A DNA stretch of 64,000 nt, from contig NZ_RZMY01000013.1 of NCBI RefSeq assembly GCF_003992615.1, forward strand, positions 350,238 to 414,237. The letters run 5' to 3'. Origin of the DNA: Flagellimonas beolgyonensis (lineage in GTDB: Bacteria; Bacteroidota; Bacteroidia; Flavobacteriales; Flavobacteriaceae). Below are positions 18,317-27,590 of this stretch, one piece after another; the stretch's first letter is position 1, and each line of letters begins with the position of its first letter. The notes under the pieces were generated by a model that saw only the letters and a list, made by a program, of their open reading frames with translations, made no database searches and was not told the DNA's origin. A program made the translations under genes and the position numbers.

Positions 18317-20917
18317 ATGAACTTTAACAATTTTACAATAAAATCACAAGAAGCCATTCAAAGGGCCCAACAATTGGCCCAAGAATTAGGGCATCAACAA
18401 ATTGAAAACGAGCACCTGTTCAAGGCCATTGCCGAAGTGGACGAAAACGTGATGCCATTCATTTTGAAAAAATTGAACGTCAATGTCAACTTGCTCAATC
18501 AAATCTTGGATAAAGAACTGCAAAGCTTTGCCAAAGTGTCCGGTGGCGACATTATGTTGTCCCGTGAGGCCGGAAAAACAGTGAACGAAGCCAGTATTGT
18601 TGCCAAAAACATGGGCGATGAGTTCGTTTCCGTGGAGCATTTGCTGTTGGCCATTTTTAAATCCAAAAGCAAGATTGCCCAGATCCTTAAGGATCAAGGC
18701 GTAACCGAAAAAGATTTGAATGCAGCCATTCAAGAGTTGCGAAAAGGCGGAAAGGTAACCTCCCAAAGTGCAGAGGAAACCTACAACTCTCTGGACAAAT
18801 ATGCCAAAAACCTCAACCAGTTGGCAGATAGCGGCAAGTTAGATCCCGTAATCGGCAGGGACGAGGAAATCCGAAGGGTATTGCAGATCTTATCCAGACG
18901 GACCAAGAACAACCCCATGTTGGTCGGTGAACCCGGTGTTGGTAAAACCGCTATTGCCGAAGGATTGGCACACCGTATCGTTCAGGGCGATGTTCCTGAA
19001 AACTTAAAGGACAAGGTTATTTATTCCCTGGATATGGGTGCATTGATCGCCGGTGCGAAATACAAAGGTGAGTTTGAAGAGCGATTGAAAGCCGTAATCA
19101 AGGAAGTAACCTCATCGGACGGAAACATTGTATTGTTTATTGATGAGATCCACACCTTGGTGGGTGCTGGAGGTGGCCAAGGTGCCATGGATGCCGCCAA
19201 CATCCTGAAACCGGCCTTGGCACGGGGGGAACTTAGGGCCATCGGTGCCACCACTTTGGATGAATACCAAAAATATTTTGAAAAGGACAAGGCCTTGGAA
19301 CGCCGATTCCAAAAGGTATTGGTGGACGAACCCGATACCGAAAGTGCCATCTCCATTTTAAGGGGGATCAAGGAAAAATATGAGAACCACCATAAAGTGC
19401 GTATTAAAGATGAGGCTGTAATCGGTGCCGTGGAGTTGTCACAGCGCTACATCACCAACCGATTCTTGCCCGACAAGGCGATTGACCTAATGGACGAGGC
19501 AGCTTCCAAACTGCGCATGGAAATCAACTCCAAACCTGAGGAACTCGATGTTTTGGACCGTAAGATCATGCAGTTGGAAATTGAAATCGAAGCCATCAAA
19601 CGGGAAGATGACCAGGCCAAATTGAAAACCTTGAACCTAGAATTGGCCAACCTTAAGGAAGACCGCAACGAGATCTTTGCCAAATGGGAAAGTGAGAAAA
19701 GCGTAGTGGACAATATCCAGAAAACCAAGGAGGATATTGAAAACTTCAAACTGGAAGCCGAACGCGCCGAGCGGAACGGGGATTATGGCAAGGTAGCCGA
19801 GTTGCGCTATGGAAAAATAAAGGAAGCCCAAGAAAAATTGGACACTCTCCAAGATGAGCTGGCCAAACAGCAAAGCGCCGGAACCTTGATCAAAGAAGAG
19901 GTTACCTATGAGGACATTGCCGAAGTAGTGGCCAAATGGACAGGAATACCCGTGACCAAGATGATGCAGAGTGAAAGGGAAAAACTCTTGAAATTGGAGG
20001 ACGTGCTTCACCAACGTGTTATCGGACAAGACGAGGCCATTACCGCGGTATCGGATGCCATTCGCAGAAGTCGCGCCGGTTTGCAAGATGCCAAAAAACC
20101 GATTGGTTCCTTCCTGTTTTTAGGGACCACAGGTGTGGGTAAAACCGAGTTGGCCAAAACATTGGCAGCCTATCTGTTCGACGATGAAAACGCCATCACC
20201 CGAATCGATATGAGCGAATACCAGGAACGCCATTCCGTAAGCCGTTTGGTAGGAGCACCTCCAGGATATGTAGGTTATGACGAGGGTGGCCAATTGACTG
20301 AAGCCGTGCGAAGAAAGCCGTATTCCGTGGTTTTGTTGGATGAAATCGAAAAAGCTCACCCAGATACTTTCAATATTCTGCTTCAAGTGCTGGATGAAGG
20401 AAGATTGACGGATAACAAAGGACGAGTGGCAGACTTCAAGAACTGTATTATCATTATGACCAGTAACATGGGAAGTGATATCATCCAAGAGAAGTTTGAT
20501 GGTGCCGTGGACATAGAAAGTGCATCGGAAGCAGCCCGGGTTGAAGTGCTCAGCTTATTGCGCAAGACCATACGACCGGAATTCTTGAACCGAATCGATG
20601 ACATCATTATGTTCGCACCGTTGAACAAAAAGGATATTAAGGATATTGTGGGCCTACAGTTGAACGGATTGAAAAAAATGCTGGCCAAACAGCACATTAC
20701 CTTGGATGCCACCCCGGAAGCCATCGACTATTTGGCCGAAAAAGGTTACGATCCACAATATGGTGCAAGACCGGTGAAACGATTGATCCAGAAGGAAGTA
20801 CTGAACAGCCTTTCCAAAGAACTGCTGGCCGGAAAAATTAAGACGGACAGTATTGTGCTCTTGGATTCGTTTGACGATGAACTGGTTTTCAGAAATCAGG
20901 ATGAATTGGTGAAGTAA
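18317..20917 (+). CDS. clpB: ATP-dependent disaggregase ClpB
   Basis: Hexameric AAA+ chaperone that, with DnaK, pulls polypeptides out of aggregates after stress. The 866-residue product has the double Clp-N repeat (residues 1-145), AAA-1 with Walker A GEPGVGKT near 204 and Walker [15 protein letters not shown], the coiled-coil M domain (about 400-520, charged heptads), AAA-2 with Walker A GTTGVGKT near 603 and [13 protein letters not shown], and the D2-small domain. There is no IGF/L loop for ClpP in the expected place, consistent with ClpB rather than ClpA/C. The ATG at 18317 ([15 protein letters not shown]) is the family start. It is followed by its own terminator. Confidence 0.98.
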   Translation: MNFNNFTIKSQEAIQRAQQLAQELGHQQIENEHLFKAIAEVDENVMPFILKKLNVNVNLLNQILDKELQSFAKVSGGDIMLSREAGKTVNEASIVAKNMGDEFVSVEHLLLAIFKSKSKIAQILKDQGVTEKDLNAAIQELRKGGKVTSQSAEETYNSLDKYAKNLNQLADSGKLDPVIGRDEEIRRVLQILSRRTKNNPMLVGEPGVGKTAIAEGLAHRIVQGDVPENLKDKVIYSLDMGALIAGAKYKGEFEERLKAVIKEVTSSDGNIVLFIDEIHTLVGAGGGQGAMDAANILKPALARGELRAIGATTLDEYQKYFEKDKALERRFQKVLVDEPDTESAISILRGIKEKYENHHKVRIKDEAVIGAVELSQRYITNRFLPDKAIDLMDEAASKLRMEINSKPEELDVLDRKIMQLEIEIEAIKREDDQAKLKTLNLELANLKEDRNEIFAKWESEKSVVDNIQKTKEDIENFKLEAERAERNGDYGKVAELRYGKIKEAQEKLDTLQDELAKQQSAGTLIKEEVTYEDIAEVVAKWTGIPVTKMMQSEREKLLKLEDVLHQRVIGQDEAITAVSDAIRRSRAGLQDAKKPIGSFLFLGTTGVGKTELAKTLAAYLFDDENAITRIDMSEYQERHSVSRLVGAPPGYVGYDEGGQLTEAVRRKPYSVVLLDEIEKAHPDTFNILLQVLDEGRLTDNKGRVADFKNCIIIMTSNMGSDIIQEKFDGAVDIESASEAARVEVLSLLRKTIRPEFLNRIDDIIMFAPLNKKDIKDIVGLQLNGLKKMLAKQHITLDATPEAIDYLAEKGYDPQYGARPVKRLIQKEVLNSLSKELLAGKIKTDSIVLLDSFDDELVFRNQDELVK

Positions 20918-20938
20918 GATAAGTGACATTAAAAATGA

Positions 20939-20974
20939 AGCCCTTGTTTGTTAAAAGCAAGGGCTTTAACTTTT
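20939..20974 (+). terminator. Intrinsic terminator after clpB
   Basis: AGCCCTTG (20939-20946) pairs with CAAGGGCT (20958-20965), an eight-base stem, followed by a T-rich stretch interrupted by AAC. Confidence 0.75.
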
Positions 20975-21039
20975 AAAAATACCATACAGTATCTGTTTTT
21001 TTATATCTTCGTTTTACCCAACGCCAACCCTTTACCACA

Positions 21040-21636
21040 ATGACCAAAAAAGCAGAACGGACCACCGCCTATATCATTGAAACGGTGGCGCCCATTTTCA
21101 ACAGACACGGATACATCGGCACCAGTATGAGCGACCTTACGGAAGCTACCGGACTTACCAAAGGGGCCATTTATGGTAATTTTGAGAATAAGGAAGCTCT
21201 GGCCTTATCGGCTTTTGAATATAACCGAAACGTTTTGTTGGGTACCATAGATGAAAAATTGGCCGTCGAAAGTGGTGCGCTCGACAAGCTTTATTCACTT
21301 ATCCAATTTTACAAGCAATACGATGTGTTCACCTTGCCAATGGGAGGATGCCCCATATTGAACGTTGGCGTGGACGCTCAGGGCAACAACAAATTATTGG
21401 CTGCCGCCGTAAAAGAAACCATCAAGGATATTGAAGGTAAAATTGCCTTGGTACTGGAAAATGGAGCCAACACGCGGGAAATTCATTTGCCCGTTCCGCC
21501 TTTGCAGTTTGCCAAACAATTGTTTACCATGATCCAAGGTGCCGTGGCCATGAGCACCATGACGCGCGACCGCAAATATTTGATCAACACCCTCACCTAT
21601 TTGGAGCATTTGGTTCGACAGGAAATAAAAAAATGA
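21040..21636 (+). CDS. TetR/AcrR-family transcription regulator
   Basis: A 198-residue repressor-type protein. The N-terminal helix-turn-helix (about 12-57) is clear: FNRHGYIGTSMSDLTEATGL then TKGAIYGNFENKEAL. The helical C-terminal ligand-binding domain contains a cysteine in LPMGGCPILNVG; such a region recurs in TetR proteins of the YxaF/LmrA-like type, but the ligand is unknown. A short palindrome ATAC-A-GTAT just upstream (about 20984-20992) could be part of an autoregulatory operator. It converges on the PorP gene with only four bases between stops, and no obvious target gene is adjacent. Confidence 0.9.
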   Translation: MTKKAERTTAYIIETVAPIFNRHGYIGTSMSDLTEATGLTKGAIYGNFENKEALALSAFEYNRNVLLGTIDEKLAVESGALDKLYSLIQFYKQYDVFTLPMGGCPILNVGVDAQGNNKLLAAAVKETIKDIEGKIALVLENGANTREIHLPVPPLQFAKQLFTMIQGAVAMSTMTRDRKYLINTLTYLEHLVRQEIKK

Positions 21637-21640
21637 CCTT

Positions 21641-23053
21641 TTAATTTCCTTTCACCCTAAAAATCCAGGTCTTGTCGGCGTATTTGCCAAAAAATTGGCT
21701 ATCTCTAGCCTTTCGAGCCTCACCCATGGTGTTGTACCGTTCCAGATACACATAGTTGTACTTATTGAGCTTACGATAAAAGGATTTGGGCTCCAACCCT
21801 TTTTCCCTTAGCGTCTTCATAAAGTTATCAAAGTACTTTTTGGTGCCATATACATTTGCGATCAAATAAAACCCGGGCTCCAGGCCTTCTTCATTTTCTA
21901 CTTCCTCATATTTCTCATTGGGTCGAAGTTCTACTTTTTGGGCTTGTAATTGTGCAATACTATCCTTCTGTCTTTGGAGGTTTACTCGATCAATACTATC
22001 TTTTTTTCGTTGTGCGGCCAAAAGTTCCGCTTCACGTTGCAGCAGGGCAATACTGTCTTTTTCTCTTTGCAGTTGGGCTGCCCGTTCCATTTCAAGTGCG
22101 TTGTCTTCCTCTGTTTCTGGTTCTTCTTCGACCTTGATTTGTCGGTTGGATTTGCCAAAATGATAAGATGCGATCAGTTCCAACGTAGGATCCTTTTCGT
22201 CCAAAGAAGCATCGGTGCCAAACTCCACAAGTCCACCGATGGAAAACGATTTGGCCAACGTAATGCCAACGCCGCCCGAGGGACCATAAAAACTGTTATA
22301 CCCCCCCTGAACCCAAAAATAGGGGGTCGAGAAAAGGCCATTGAGTCCGTACTGGGTGTCACCATCTGGAATGGATTTTATATAGGCAACAGGCCTTATG
22401 ATGCTCCGACCTTGACTTTCAAACAATGAAACCGGGATATCTTGGCTTACTGTTCCCATAAAAGTCTTGAAATAATCGTTGTTACCGGCATCATCACCCG
22501 ATAAAATAAACCCAAATGCATTTTCAAAGGCAATACCGATACCGGTTTGATGGACCATCAATCGCAAACCAGGGGAAAATTGCATCCTGAAATTTTTATA
22601 ATCTTCCAAAACAATGGGATCCAACCCGCTATTGGACACAAATTGTTCATCAGCCAAGGTCTCCTGAAAGGCATACATATTCAAACCTGCCATAAAACGG
22701 ATGTTTTCGGCCAATTCCACAGTCTGGGCAAAGTTGATGTTTCCACCCGTATAGAGAAAGATTCCGGTGTTATGCTGCAGAAAACCCAATCCAACGATGG
22801 AAGCATCGCCAATTTGATGAGTGTAATTGGCAAATAGTGTTGTGGGATCTCCATCTAGGGTCTGCCATTGCCAGCGCGTCCAAACAGAAAATGCGTTGGG
22901 GTTGTTCCAATCAACAGCAAATGCCGGGTTCAATAAACTTGCATTGAACTGGGTAAGGTTATGCTGCCTAAAATCGGGTGGCAAAGCCACTTCCTGCCCC
23001 CAAGCAATAAACCCCAAAAAGGCCCCAAGTAAAGAAACCAGACTTTTTCGCAT
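21641..23053 (-). CDS. PorP/SprF-family outer-membrane protein fused to a SPOR-like domain
   Basis: A 470-residue outer-membrane protein. Signal peptide (about 1-19), then a PorP/SprF beta-barrel (about 25-310: HNLTQFNASLLNPAFA, VGLGFLQHNTGIF, GGVGITLAKSFSIGGLVEFG), a charged coiled coil with repeated QRQKDSIA/QREKDSIA units (about 318-372), and a C-terminal domain (about 390-468; GFYLIANVYGTKKYFDNFM ... WIFRVKGN) that looks like SPOR, a peptidoglycan-binding fold. PorP/SprF proteins accompany type IX secretion or anchor surface adhesins; the extra part suggests a bridge from outer membrane to cell wall. A TAATTTTG box lies 11 bases upstream of the start. Confidence 0.85.
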   Translation of the reverse strand: MRKSLVSLLGAFLGFIAWGQEVALPPDFRQHNLTQFNASLLNPAFAVDWNNPNAFSVWTRWQWQTLDGDPTTLFANYTHQIGDASIVGLGFLQHNTGIFLYTGGNINFAQTVELAENIRFMAGLNMYAFQETLADEQFVSNSGLDPIVLEDYKNFRMQFSPGLRLMVHQTGIGIAFENAFGFILSGDDAGNNDYFKTFMGTVSQDIPVSLFESQGRSIIRPVAYIKSIPDGDTQYGLNGLFSTPYFWVQGGYNSFYGPSGGVGITLAKSFSIGGLVEFGTDASLDEKDPTLELIASYHFGKSNRQIKVEEEPETEEDNALEMERAAQLQREKDSIALLQREAELLAAQRKKDSIDRVNLQRQKDSIAQLQAQKVELRPNEKYEEVENEEGLEPGFYLIANVYGTKKYFDNFMKTLREKGLEPKSFYRKLNKYNYVYLERYNTMGEARKARDSQFFGKYADKTWIFRVKGN

Positions 23054-23127
23054 AATGGAAAATCAAAATTAAACGTTACTTTTAAAACAGATTTATAAAA
23101 TCCACGGGAACCTTTTACCTATCAACT

Positions 23128-23649
23128 ATGCGAACCATCAAACCATTGATTGCCCTAGCAATTTTAATCGTTGGAAGTATCAGCTGCAAAAAAGATACGA
23201 AAAATGTAGAACCTATTGTGTCCACATTTTATTTTATTCGCCATGCGGAAAAGGACAGGACGGACCCTGAAAATCCCGACCCCGAACTCAATCAAGACGG
23301 TTTGAACAGAGCCATTAAATGGGCGGAAGTGTTCGACCCCATTCCTTTGGACGTGATCTACTCCACCAATTACGAGCGTACCTCCATGACAGCCGCCCCT
23401 ACTTCGGTGAAGAAAAACATTGATATCAAATATTACGACCCCAGGACTTTGGACATCGAAGCATTAAAGCTAGAAAATGACGGGAAAAATGTCTTGGTGG
23501 TAGGCCATAGCAATACCACTCCGGTATTGGTAAACAAAATGATCGGGGTTGAAAAATATGAGCAAATGGACGACAATGACAACAGTAGTCTTTTCATTGT
23601 GCGCCTCATCGATGGCGTTCCCACCGACATCCGTCTGAAAATGGACTAG
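23128..23649 (+). CDS. Histidine phosphatase (phosphoglycerate-mutase-like) lipoprotein
   Basis: A 173-residue member of the histidine phosphatase superfamily, exported: the signal segment ends in the lipobox VGSISC (C20). The catalytic RHAE motif is present with H39 (FYFIRHAEKD), and the second catalytic histidine is H127 in VVGHSNTTP. The arginine-bearing YSTNYERTSMTA stretch is also typical. The substrate is unknown; periplasmic relatives act on phosphoesters of sugars, proteins or phytate. Its stop overlaps that of the convergent DUF6503 gene in a shared CTAG. Confidence 0.9.
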   Translation: MRTIKPLIALAILIVGSISCKKDTKNVEPIVSTFYFIRHAEKDRTDPENPDPELNQDGLNRAIKWAEVFDPIPLDVIYSTNYERTSMTAAPTSVKKNIDIKYYDPRTLDIEALKLENDGKNVLVVGHSNTTPVLVNKMIGVEKYEQMDDNDNSSLFIVRLIDGVPTDIRLKMD

Positions 23650-24389
23650 TCTTTCGCTACCTGGATATCGGTCAATTCAATTTTTGACAACAACTCCAGT
23701 TCCCCTTTATCAAAAAGCTGCCCGATTTCCAAGATGGCGGTACCTTCATTTTTTGGCTTGTAGTTTTCATAATCCACGAACCGGATGCCGTTCACATACC
23801 GTTCGTTATACGCTTTTCGGAAACGTTGTCCACCTCCGTTCACCTGAAAGTCATACGCCAAATATTCAGGTTTAAAAGTTTCTGTATCAAACCAATACAA
23901 GTATATATCATCAAAATCATCACCACCGCCAGCTTGGTCAAAAGTCACCTTCACCTTATAATAGTCCTTCCCGCCAATGGTTTCTTTCCCCAGAAGTTCC
24001 TTGTTGACCGCCGCATCGTTGAGTCCGTAGGGCAATCGCGCAAAATAATGTACTGAGTTTACGGAGTTGCCATACCGCACTGCCATGGAGTCGGGAACAG
24101 AGACCAATGAATCGTTTACATAACGTTCAAAATCGTTTCCGTTCTTTACATCGGTTATGGTTACAGAATCCAATTGAAATGTGCGTTTTAATACCTTTTT
24201 TCCATTGGTGTTCCCAGAAGTATAAGTCCTGTCCCTGAAAACAAAGGAGGTCGCATGGGAATTGTACAGTTCCCCACCACTATCTGCAATGGCGTTATCC
24301 ACGATTTGTTGTGCCGTTAACTCTTCTTTTGGCTCAATTTTACATGCCATGGCCACTACTGCCATCAATCCAATCACTATTCGTTTCAT
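23646..24389 (-). CDS. DUF6503-like lipoprotein
   Basis: A 247-residue lipoprotein (MKRIVIGLMAVVAMAC) without a known function; I recognise the style of the Bacteroidota DUF6503 family (IADSGGELYNSHATSFVFRDRTY; YYKVKVTFDQAGG; YWFDTETFKPEYLAYDF), a LolA/LolB-like beta sheet fold with an outer-membrane lipoprotein look. The ATG at 24389 is chosen because the upstream part of the frame would spoil the signal peptide. It is divergent from smpB and overlaps the phosphatase gene by four bases at the shared stop. Confidence 0.82.
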   Translation of the reverse strand: MKRIVIGLMAVVAMACKIEPKEELTAQQIVDNAIADSGGELYNSHATSFVFRDRTYTSGNTNGKKVLKRTFQLDSVTITDVKNGNDFERYVNDSLVSVPDSMAVRYGNSVNSVHYFARLPYGLNDAAVNKELLGKETIGGKDYYKVKVTFDQAGGGDDFDDIYLYWFDTETFKPEYLAYDFQVNGGGQRFRKAYNERYVNGIRFVDYENYKPKNEGTAILEIGQLFDKGELELLSKIELTDIQVAKD

Positions 24390-24455
24390 ATGGGAGGTTT
24401 TGTTCTTATTCGTAATTTCTGGCATAACATTACAATTTTCTTGCTCAAGAGTTTA

Positions 24456-24463
24456 TACTTTTG
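24456..24463 (+). promoter_or_regulatory. Putative smpB -7 box TACTTTTG
   Basis: Exact TAnnTTTG match that ends six bases before the smpB ATG, which would give a leaderless or nearly leaderless mRNA. No clear -33 TTG at the normal spacing. Confidence 0.4.
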
Positions 24464-24469
24464 CCAACG

Positions 24470-24931
24470 ATGCAGCAAAATATCAACATAAAAAACAAAA
24501 GGGCCCGATTTGATTATGAAATCTTGGATACCTACACCGCCGGAATCGTGTTGGGAGGTACCGAAATCAAATCCATTCGGTTGGGCAAGGCCAACCTATC
24601 CCAGAGTTTTTGCGAATTTAATGACAAAGGGGAACTTTTTGTAATAAACATGAATATTGATGAATATAGTCATGGTAATTATTACAATCACCGACCCAAA
24701 GCCGAGCGCAAATTGCTGTTGAACAAACGGGAGCTCAAAAAACTGCGAAAAGAAGTCACCACCACGGGGTTGACCATTGTTCCATTAAACCTTTTTATCA
24801 ACGACCGGGGATTGGCCAAAATAAATATTGCCTTGGCCAAGGGTAAAAAATTGTACGACAAAAGGGAGACCATTAAAGATCGTGACAGCAAGCGCAACCT
24901 GGACCGCGTCAAAAAAAGTTTCAACAACTAA
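24470..24931 (+). CDS. smpB: SsrA-binding protein SmpB
   Basis: Binds tmRNA and brings it to stalled ribosomes for trans-translation. The 153-residue product starts [15 protein letters not shown] (family: NKKARHDYFI), contains [14 protein letters not shown] and [15 protein letters not shown], and ends with the basic tail [19 protein letters not shown]. Start set at the ATG at 24470. The tmRNA gene itself is not in the window. Its stop overlaps the stop of the convergent pcm gene (CTAA). Confidence 0.97.
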   Translation: MQQNINIKNKRARFDYEILDTYTAGIVLGGTEIKSIRLGKANLSQSFCEFNDKGELFVINMNIDEYSHGNYYNHRPKAERKLLLNKRELKKLRKEVTTTGLTIVPLNLFINDRGLAKINIALAKGKKLYDKRETIKDRDSKRNLDRVKKSFNN

Positions 24932-25569
24932 TTTTTATCTTCCAACAGCGGAACAAAGCGAAAAGCGCCCAACTCCTGTTTTTCAAATTCCTTTTCCGAC
25001 TTTCTGAGATATAAGGTCATTACTTGTTCAGCCACCCCCACAGGGATTACCAATCGGCCGCCAACTTTAAGTTGGGACAACAATGCTTTTGGAACTTCAG
25101 GTGCCCCAGCGGTAACGATGATTCCATCAAATGGAGCCTCTTCGGGCAATCCTTTGTACCCATCTCCAAAAATGACTTTTTTGGGCCGATAGTTCATCTT
25201 GGCAAAGAACAATTTGGTCTTTTTGAACAGTTCCTGTTGGCGTTCAATCGTATAGACCTTGGCCTTTAAATGCAACAATACCGCGGTTTGATAACCGCTT
25301 CCCGTTCCTATTTCCAAGATCTTGTCGTTGGGCTTCACCTGCAACAGTTCAGTTTGAAAAGCAACCGTATAGGGTTGGGAAATGGTCTGATCAGCACCTA
25401 TGGGAAACGCCTTGTCCTGATAGGCATGATCCTCGAAACCACTGTCCAAAAACAAGTGCCGTGGAATAGTCCGAATGGCATTCAACACCTTAGTGTCCGA
25501 AATTCCCTTGGCCTCAACAATCTCGGCCAATTTATTGCGCATACCCCTATGCTTGTGCGTATCCTTCAT
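24928..25569 (-). CDS. pcm: Protein-L-isoaspartate O-methyltransferase
   Basis: Repairs isoaspartyl damage in proteins by SAM-dependent methylation. The 213-residue product has the family start [12 protein letters not shown], the conserved [12 protein letters not shown], the SAM-binding motif [15 protein letters not shown], and the C-terminal GGRLVIPVG. The frame extends 13 codons upstream but the ATG at 25569 (MKDTHKHRG) is typical of flavobacterial homologues. It is divergent from the Gfo/Idh oxidoreductase and overlaps smpB by four bases at the stops. Confidence 0.95.
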   Translation of the reverse strand: MKDTHKHRGMRNKLAEIVEAKGISDTKVLNAIRTIPRHLFLDSGFEDHAYQDKAFPIGADQTISQPYTVAFQTELLQVKPNDKILEIGTGSGYQTAVLLHLKAKVYTIERQQELFKKTKLFFAKMNYRPKKVIFGDGYKGLPEEAPFDGIIVTAGAPEVPKALLSQLKVGGRLVIPVGVAEQVMTLYLRKSEKEFEKQELGAFRFVPLLEDKN

Positions 25570-25684
25570 GGTCATTGGTCTGGTCCACGAATTTAAAAAG
25601 TTCCACAAGAATTATCTGCCAGTTCCCTTCTATTTTTTATGGAATAGTGGCACCATATCCGTATTTTTGGCAAAAACACGGACT

Positions 25685-26650
25685 ATGTTAAAAGTTGGTG
25701 TCCTGGGTGCGGGACATTTGGGAAAAATTCACCTTAGGCTCTTAAACCAATCGGAAAAATATGAACTCGTAGGGTTTTATGACCCGGACGAAATCAACGC
25801 CAAAAAGGTAGCCCTTGAATTTGGCTATACCTTTTTTGAAAATATCAACACCTTGATCGATGCAGTGGATGTGGTGGATATTGTAACCCCTACCCTTTCG
25901 CACTACGATTGTGCCAAAAAGGCCATCGCGAAAGGGAAGCACATTTTTATTGAAAAACCGATCACCAATACCCTCGAAGAAGCCGAAGAAATCCTTGAAC
26001 TGACCAAAAAACATGGCATTAAGGGCCAAGTGGGCCATGTGGAGCGCTTCAACCCTGCTTTTTTGGCCGTAAAGGACAAAATCGAGAATCCAATGTTCAT
26101 TGAGACCCATCGGTTGGCCGAGTTCAATCCTAGGGGTACGGATGTGCCCGTAGTCCTTGATTTAATGATCCACGATATTGATGTGATCTTGAGCGTGGTA
26201 CCATCGAAAGTAAAACAGATCAATGCCAGTGGTGTTTCCGTGATCAGTAGCTCGCCCGATATTGCCAACGCCCGTATCGAGTTCGAGAATGGCTGTGTGG
26301 CCAATTTGACTTCGAGCCGCATATCGTTGAAAAACATGCGAAAATCCCGATTTTTTCAAAAGGACGCTTACATCTCCGTGGATTTTCTGGAGAAAAAGGT
26401 GGAAGTGGTCAAAATGAAGGATGCCCCTGAACAACCTGGTGACTTTGATATGATCCTTCAAAATGCCGAAGGGGAGAAAAAACAGATCTATTTTGAGAAT
26501 CCCGAAATCGATGTGAACAATGCCATTTTGGATGAGTTGGAAACCTTTGCCGATGCCATCAACCAAGATACCACGCCCGTTGTTACTTTGGAGCAAGGTA
26601 CCAATGCCCTTCGAGTGGCCCTTCAGATCATAGAATCATTTAATCAATAA
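25685..26650 (+). CDS. Gfo/Idh/MocA-family NAD(P)-dependent oxidoreductase
   Basis: A 321-residue oxidoreductase with an N-terminal Rossmann fold (MLKVGVLGAGHLGKIHLR) and the family's KHIFIEKPITNTLEEAEE motif holding the catalytic lysine of EKP. The C-terminal domain contains GHVERFNPAF and VLDLMIHDIDV. Substrates in this family are mostly sugars or inositols, but the substrate cannot be told here. The long upstream extension of the frame overlaps pcm and is rejected. It begins a run of four same-strand genes (with hydroxyacyl-CoA dehydrogenase, DUF1015 and the PLP homeostasis protein), an order I believe recurs in flavobacteria. Confidence 0.92.
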   Translation: MLKVGVLGAGHLGKIHLRLLNQSEKYELVGFYDPDEINAKKVALEFGYTFFENINTLIDAVDVVDIVTPTLSHYDCAKKAIAKGKHIFIEKPITNTLEEAEEILELTKKHGIKGQVGHVERFNPAFLAVKDKIENPMFIETHRLAEFNPRGTDVPVVLDLMIHDIDVILSVVPSKVKQINASGVSVISSSPDIANARIEFENGCVANLTSSRISLKNMRKSRFFQKDAYISVDFLEKKVEVVKMKDAPEQPGDFDMILQNAEGEKKQIYFENPEIDVNNAILDELETFADAINQDTTPVVTLEQGTNALRVALQIIESFNQ

Positions 26651-26698
26651 AATTTCATCAGTTCGAGCGCAATCGAGAACGAGAAAATAAAAAATACC

Positions 26699-27586
26699 AT
26701 GAAGAATATAGCAGTTATCGGTGCAGGGACGATGGGTAACGGAATTGCCCACGTTTTTGCCCAAAATGGTTTCAAAGTGAACCTCATCGATATTTCACAA
26801 GCATCCTTGGACAGAGGCCTCGCCACCATCACCAAAAATTTGGACCGAATGTTGGCCAAAGAGGTGATCGATCAAAACCAAAAAGAAGGTACACTGTCCA
26901 ACATCACCACCTTTACCGAGATGAAAAAAGGTGTGGCAGATGTGGATTTGGTTGTTGAAGCTGCAACGGAGAACTTGGATATCAAATTAAAGATTTTCAG
27001 GGATTTGGATGAAACCTGTGACTCAAAGACCATTTTGGCCACCAATACTTCCTCCATCTCCATCACCCAGATTGCCGCGGCCACCAAACGGCCCGAAAAA
27101 GTAATCGGGATGCACTTCATGAACCCCGTTCCGATCATGAAATTGGTGGAGATCATTCGCGGGTACAGTACTTCGGACGAAGTAACCAAGACCATTATGG
27201 AGTTGTCCAAAAAACTGGGCAAGACCCCTACGGAAGTGAACGATTACCCCGGATTTGTAGCCAATCGGATTTTGATGCCCATGATCAACGAAGCCATAGA
27301 AACGTTATACAATGGTGTGGCTGGCGTACAAGAAATAGATACCGTGATGAAATTGGGAATGGCCCACCCCATGGGTCCCCTACAATTGGCCGACTTTATT
27401 GGGTTGGATGTGTGCCTTTCCATTTTGAACGTAATGTACGATGGCTTCAAAAACCCCAAATATGCTCCTTGTCCCCTATTGGTGAACATGGTGATGGCCG
27501 GAAAATTGGGTGTAAAATCCGGAGAAGGATTCTACGATTATTCCGAATCCCGAAAAGCGGAAAAGGTATCGGCACAATTCAATTAG
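26699..27586 (+). CDS. 3-hydroxybutyryl/3-hydroxyacyl-CoA dehydrogenase
   Basis: A 295-residue soluble enzyme that oxidises 3-hydroxyacyl-CoA to 3-ketoacyl-CoA (or the reverse) with NAD(P). NAD-binding motif GAGTMGNGIAHVFAQNG is at 7-23, the catalytic histidine is in MHFMNPVPIMKLVEII, and the C-terminal domain has DYPGFVANRI and GLDVCLSIL. Single-domain length fits Hbd/PaaH proteins rather than the multifunctional FadB. Likely role: short-chain fatty-acid or amino-acid catabolism. It is 48 bases after the Gfo/Idh gene and four bases before DUF1015. Confidence 0.95.
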   Translation: MKNIAVIGAGTMGNGIAHVFAQNGFKVNLIDISQASLDRGLATITKNLDRMLAKEVIDQNQKEGTLSNITTFTEMKKGVADVDLVVEAATENLDIKLKIFRDLDETCDSKTILATNTSSISITQIAAATKRPEKVIGMHFMNPVPIMKLVEIIRGYSTSDEVTKTIMELSKKLGKTPTEVNDYPGFVANRILMPMINEAIETLYNGVAGVQEIDTVMKLGMAHPMGPLQLADFIGLDVCLSILNVMYDGFKNPKYAPCPLLVNMVMAGKLGVKSGEGFYDYSESRKAEKVSAQFN

Positions 27587-27590
27587 GACC

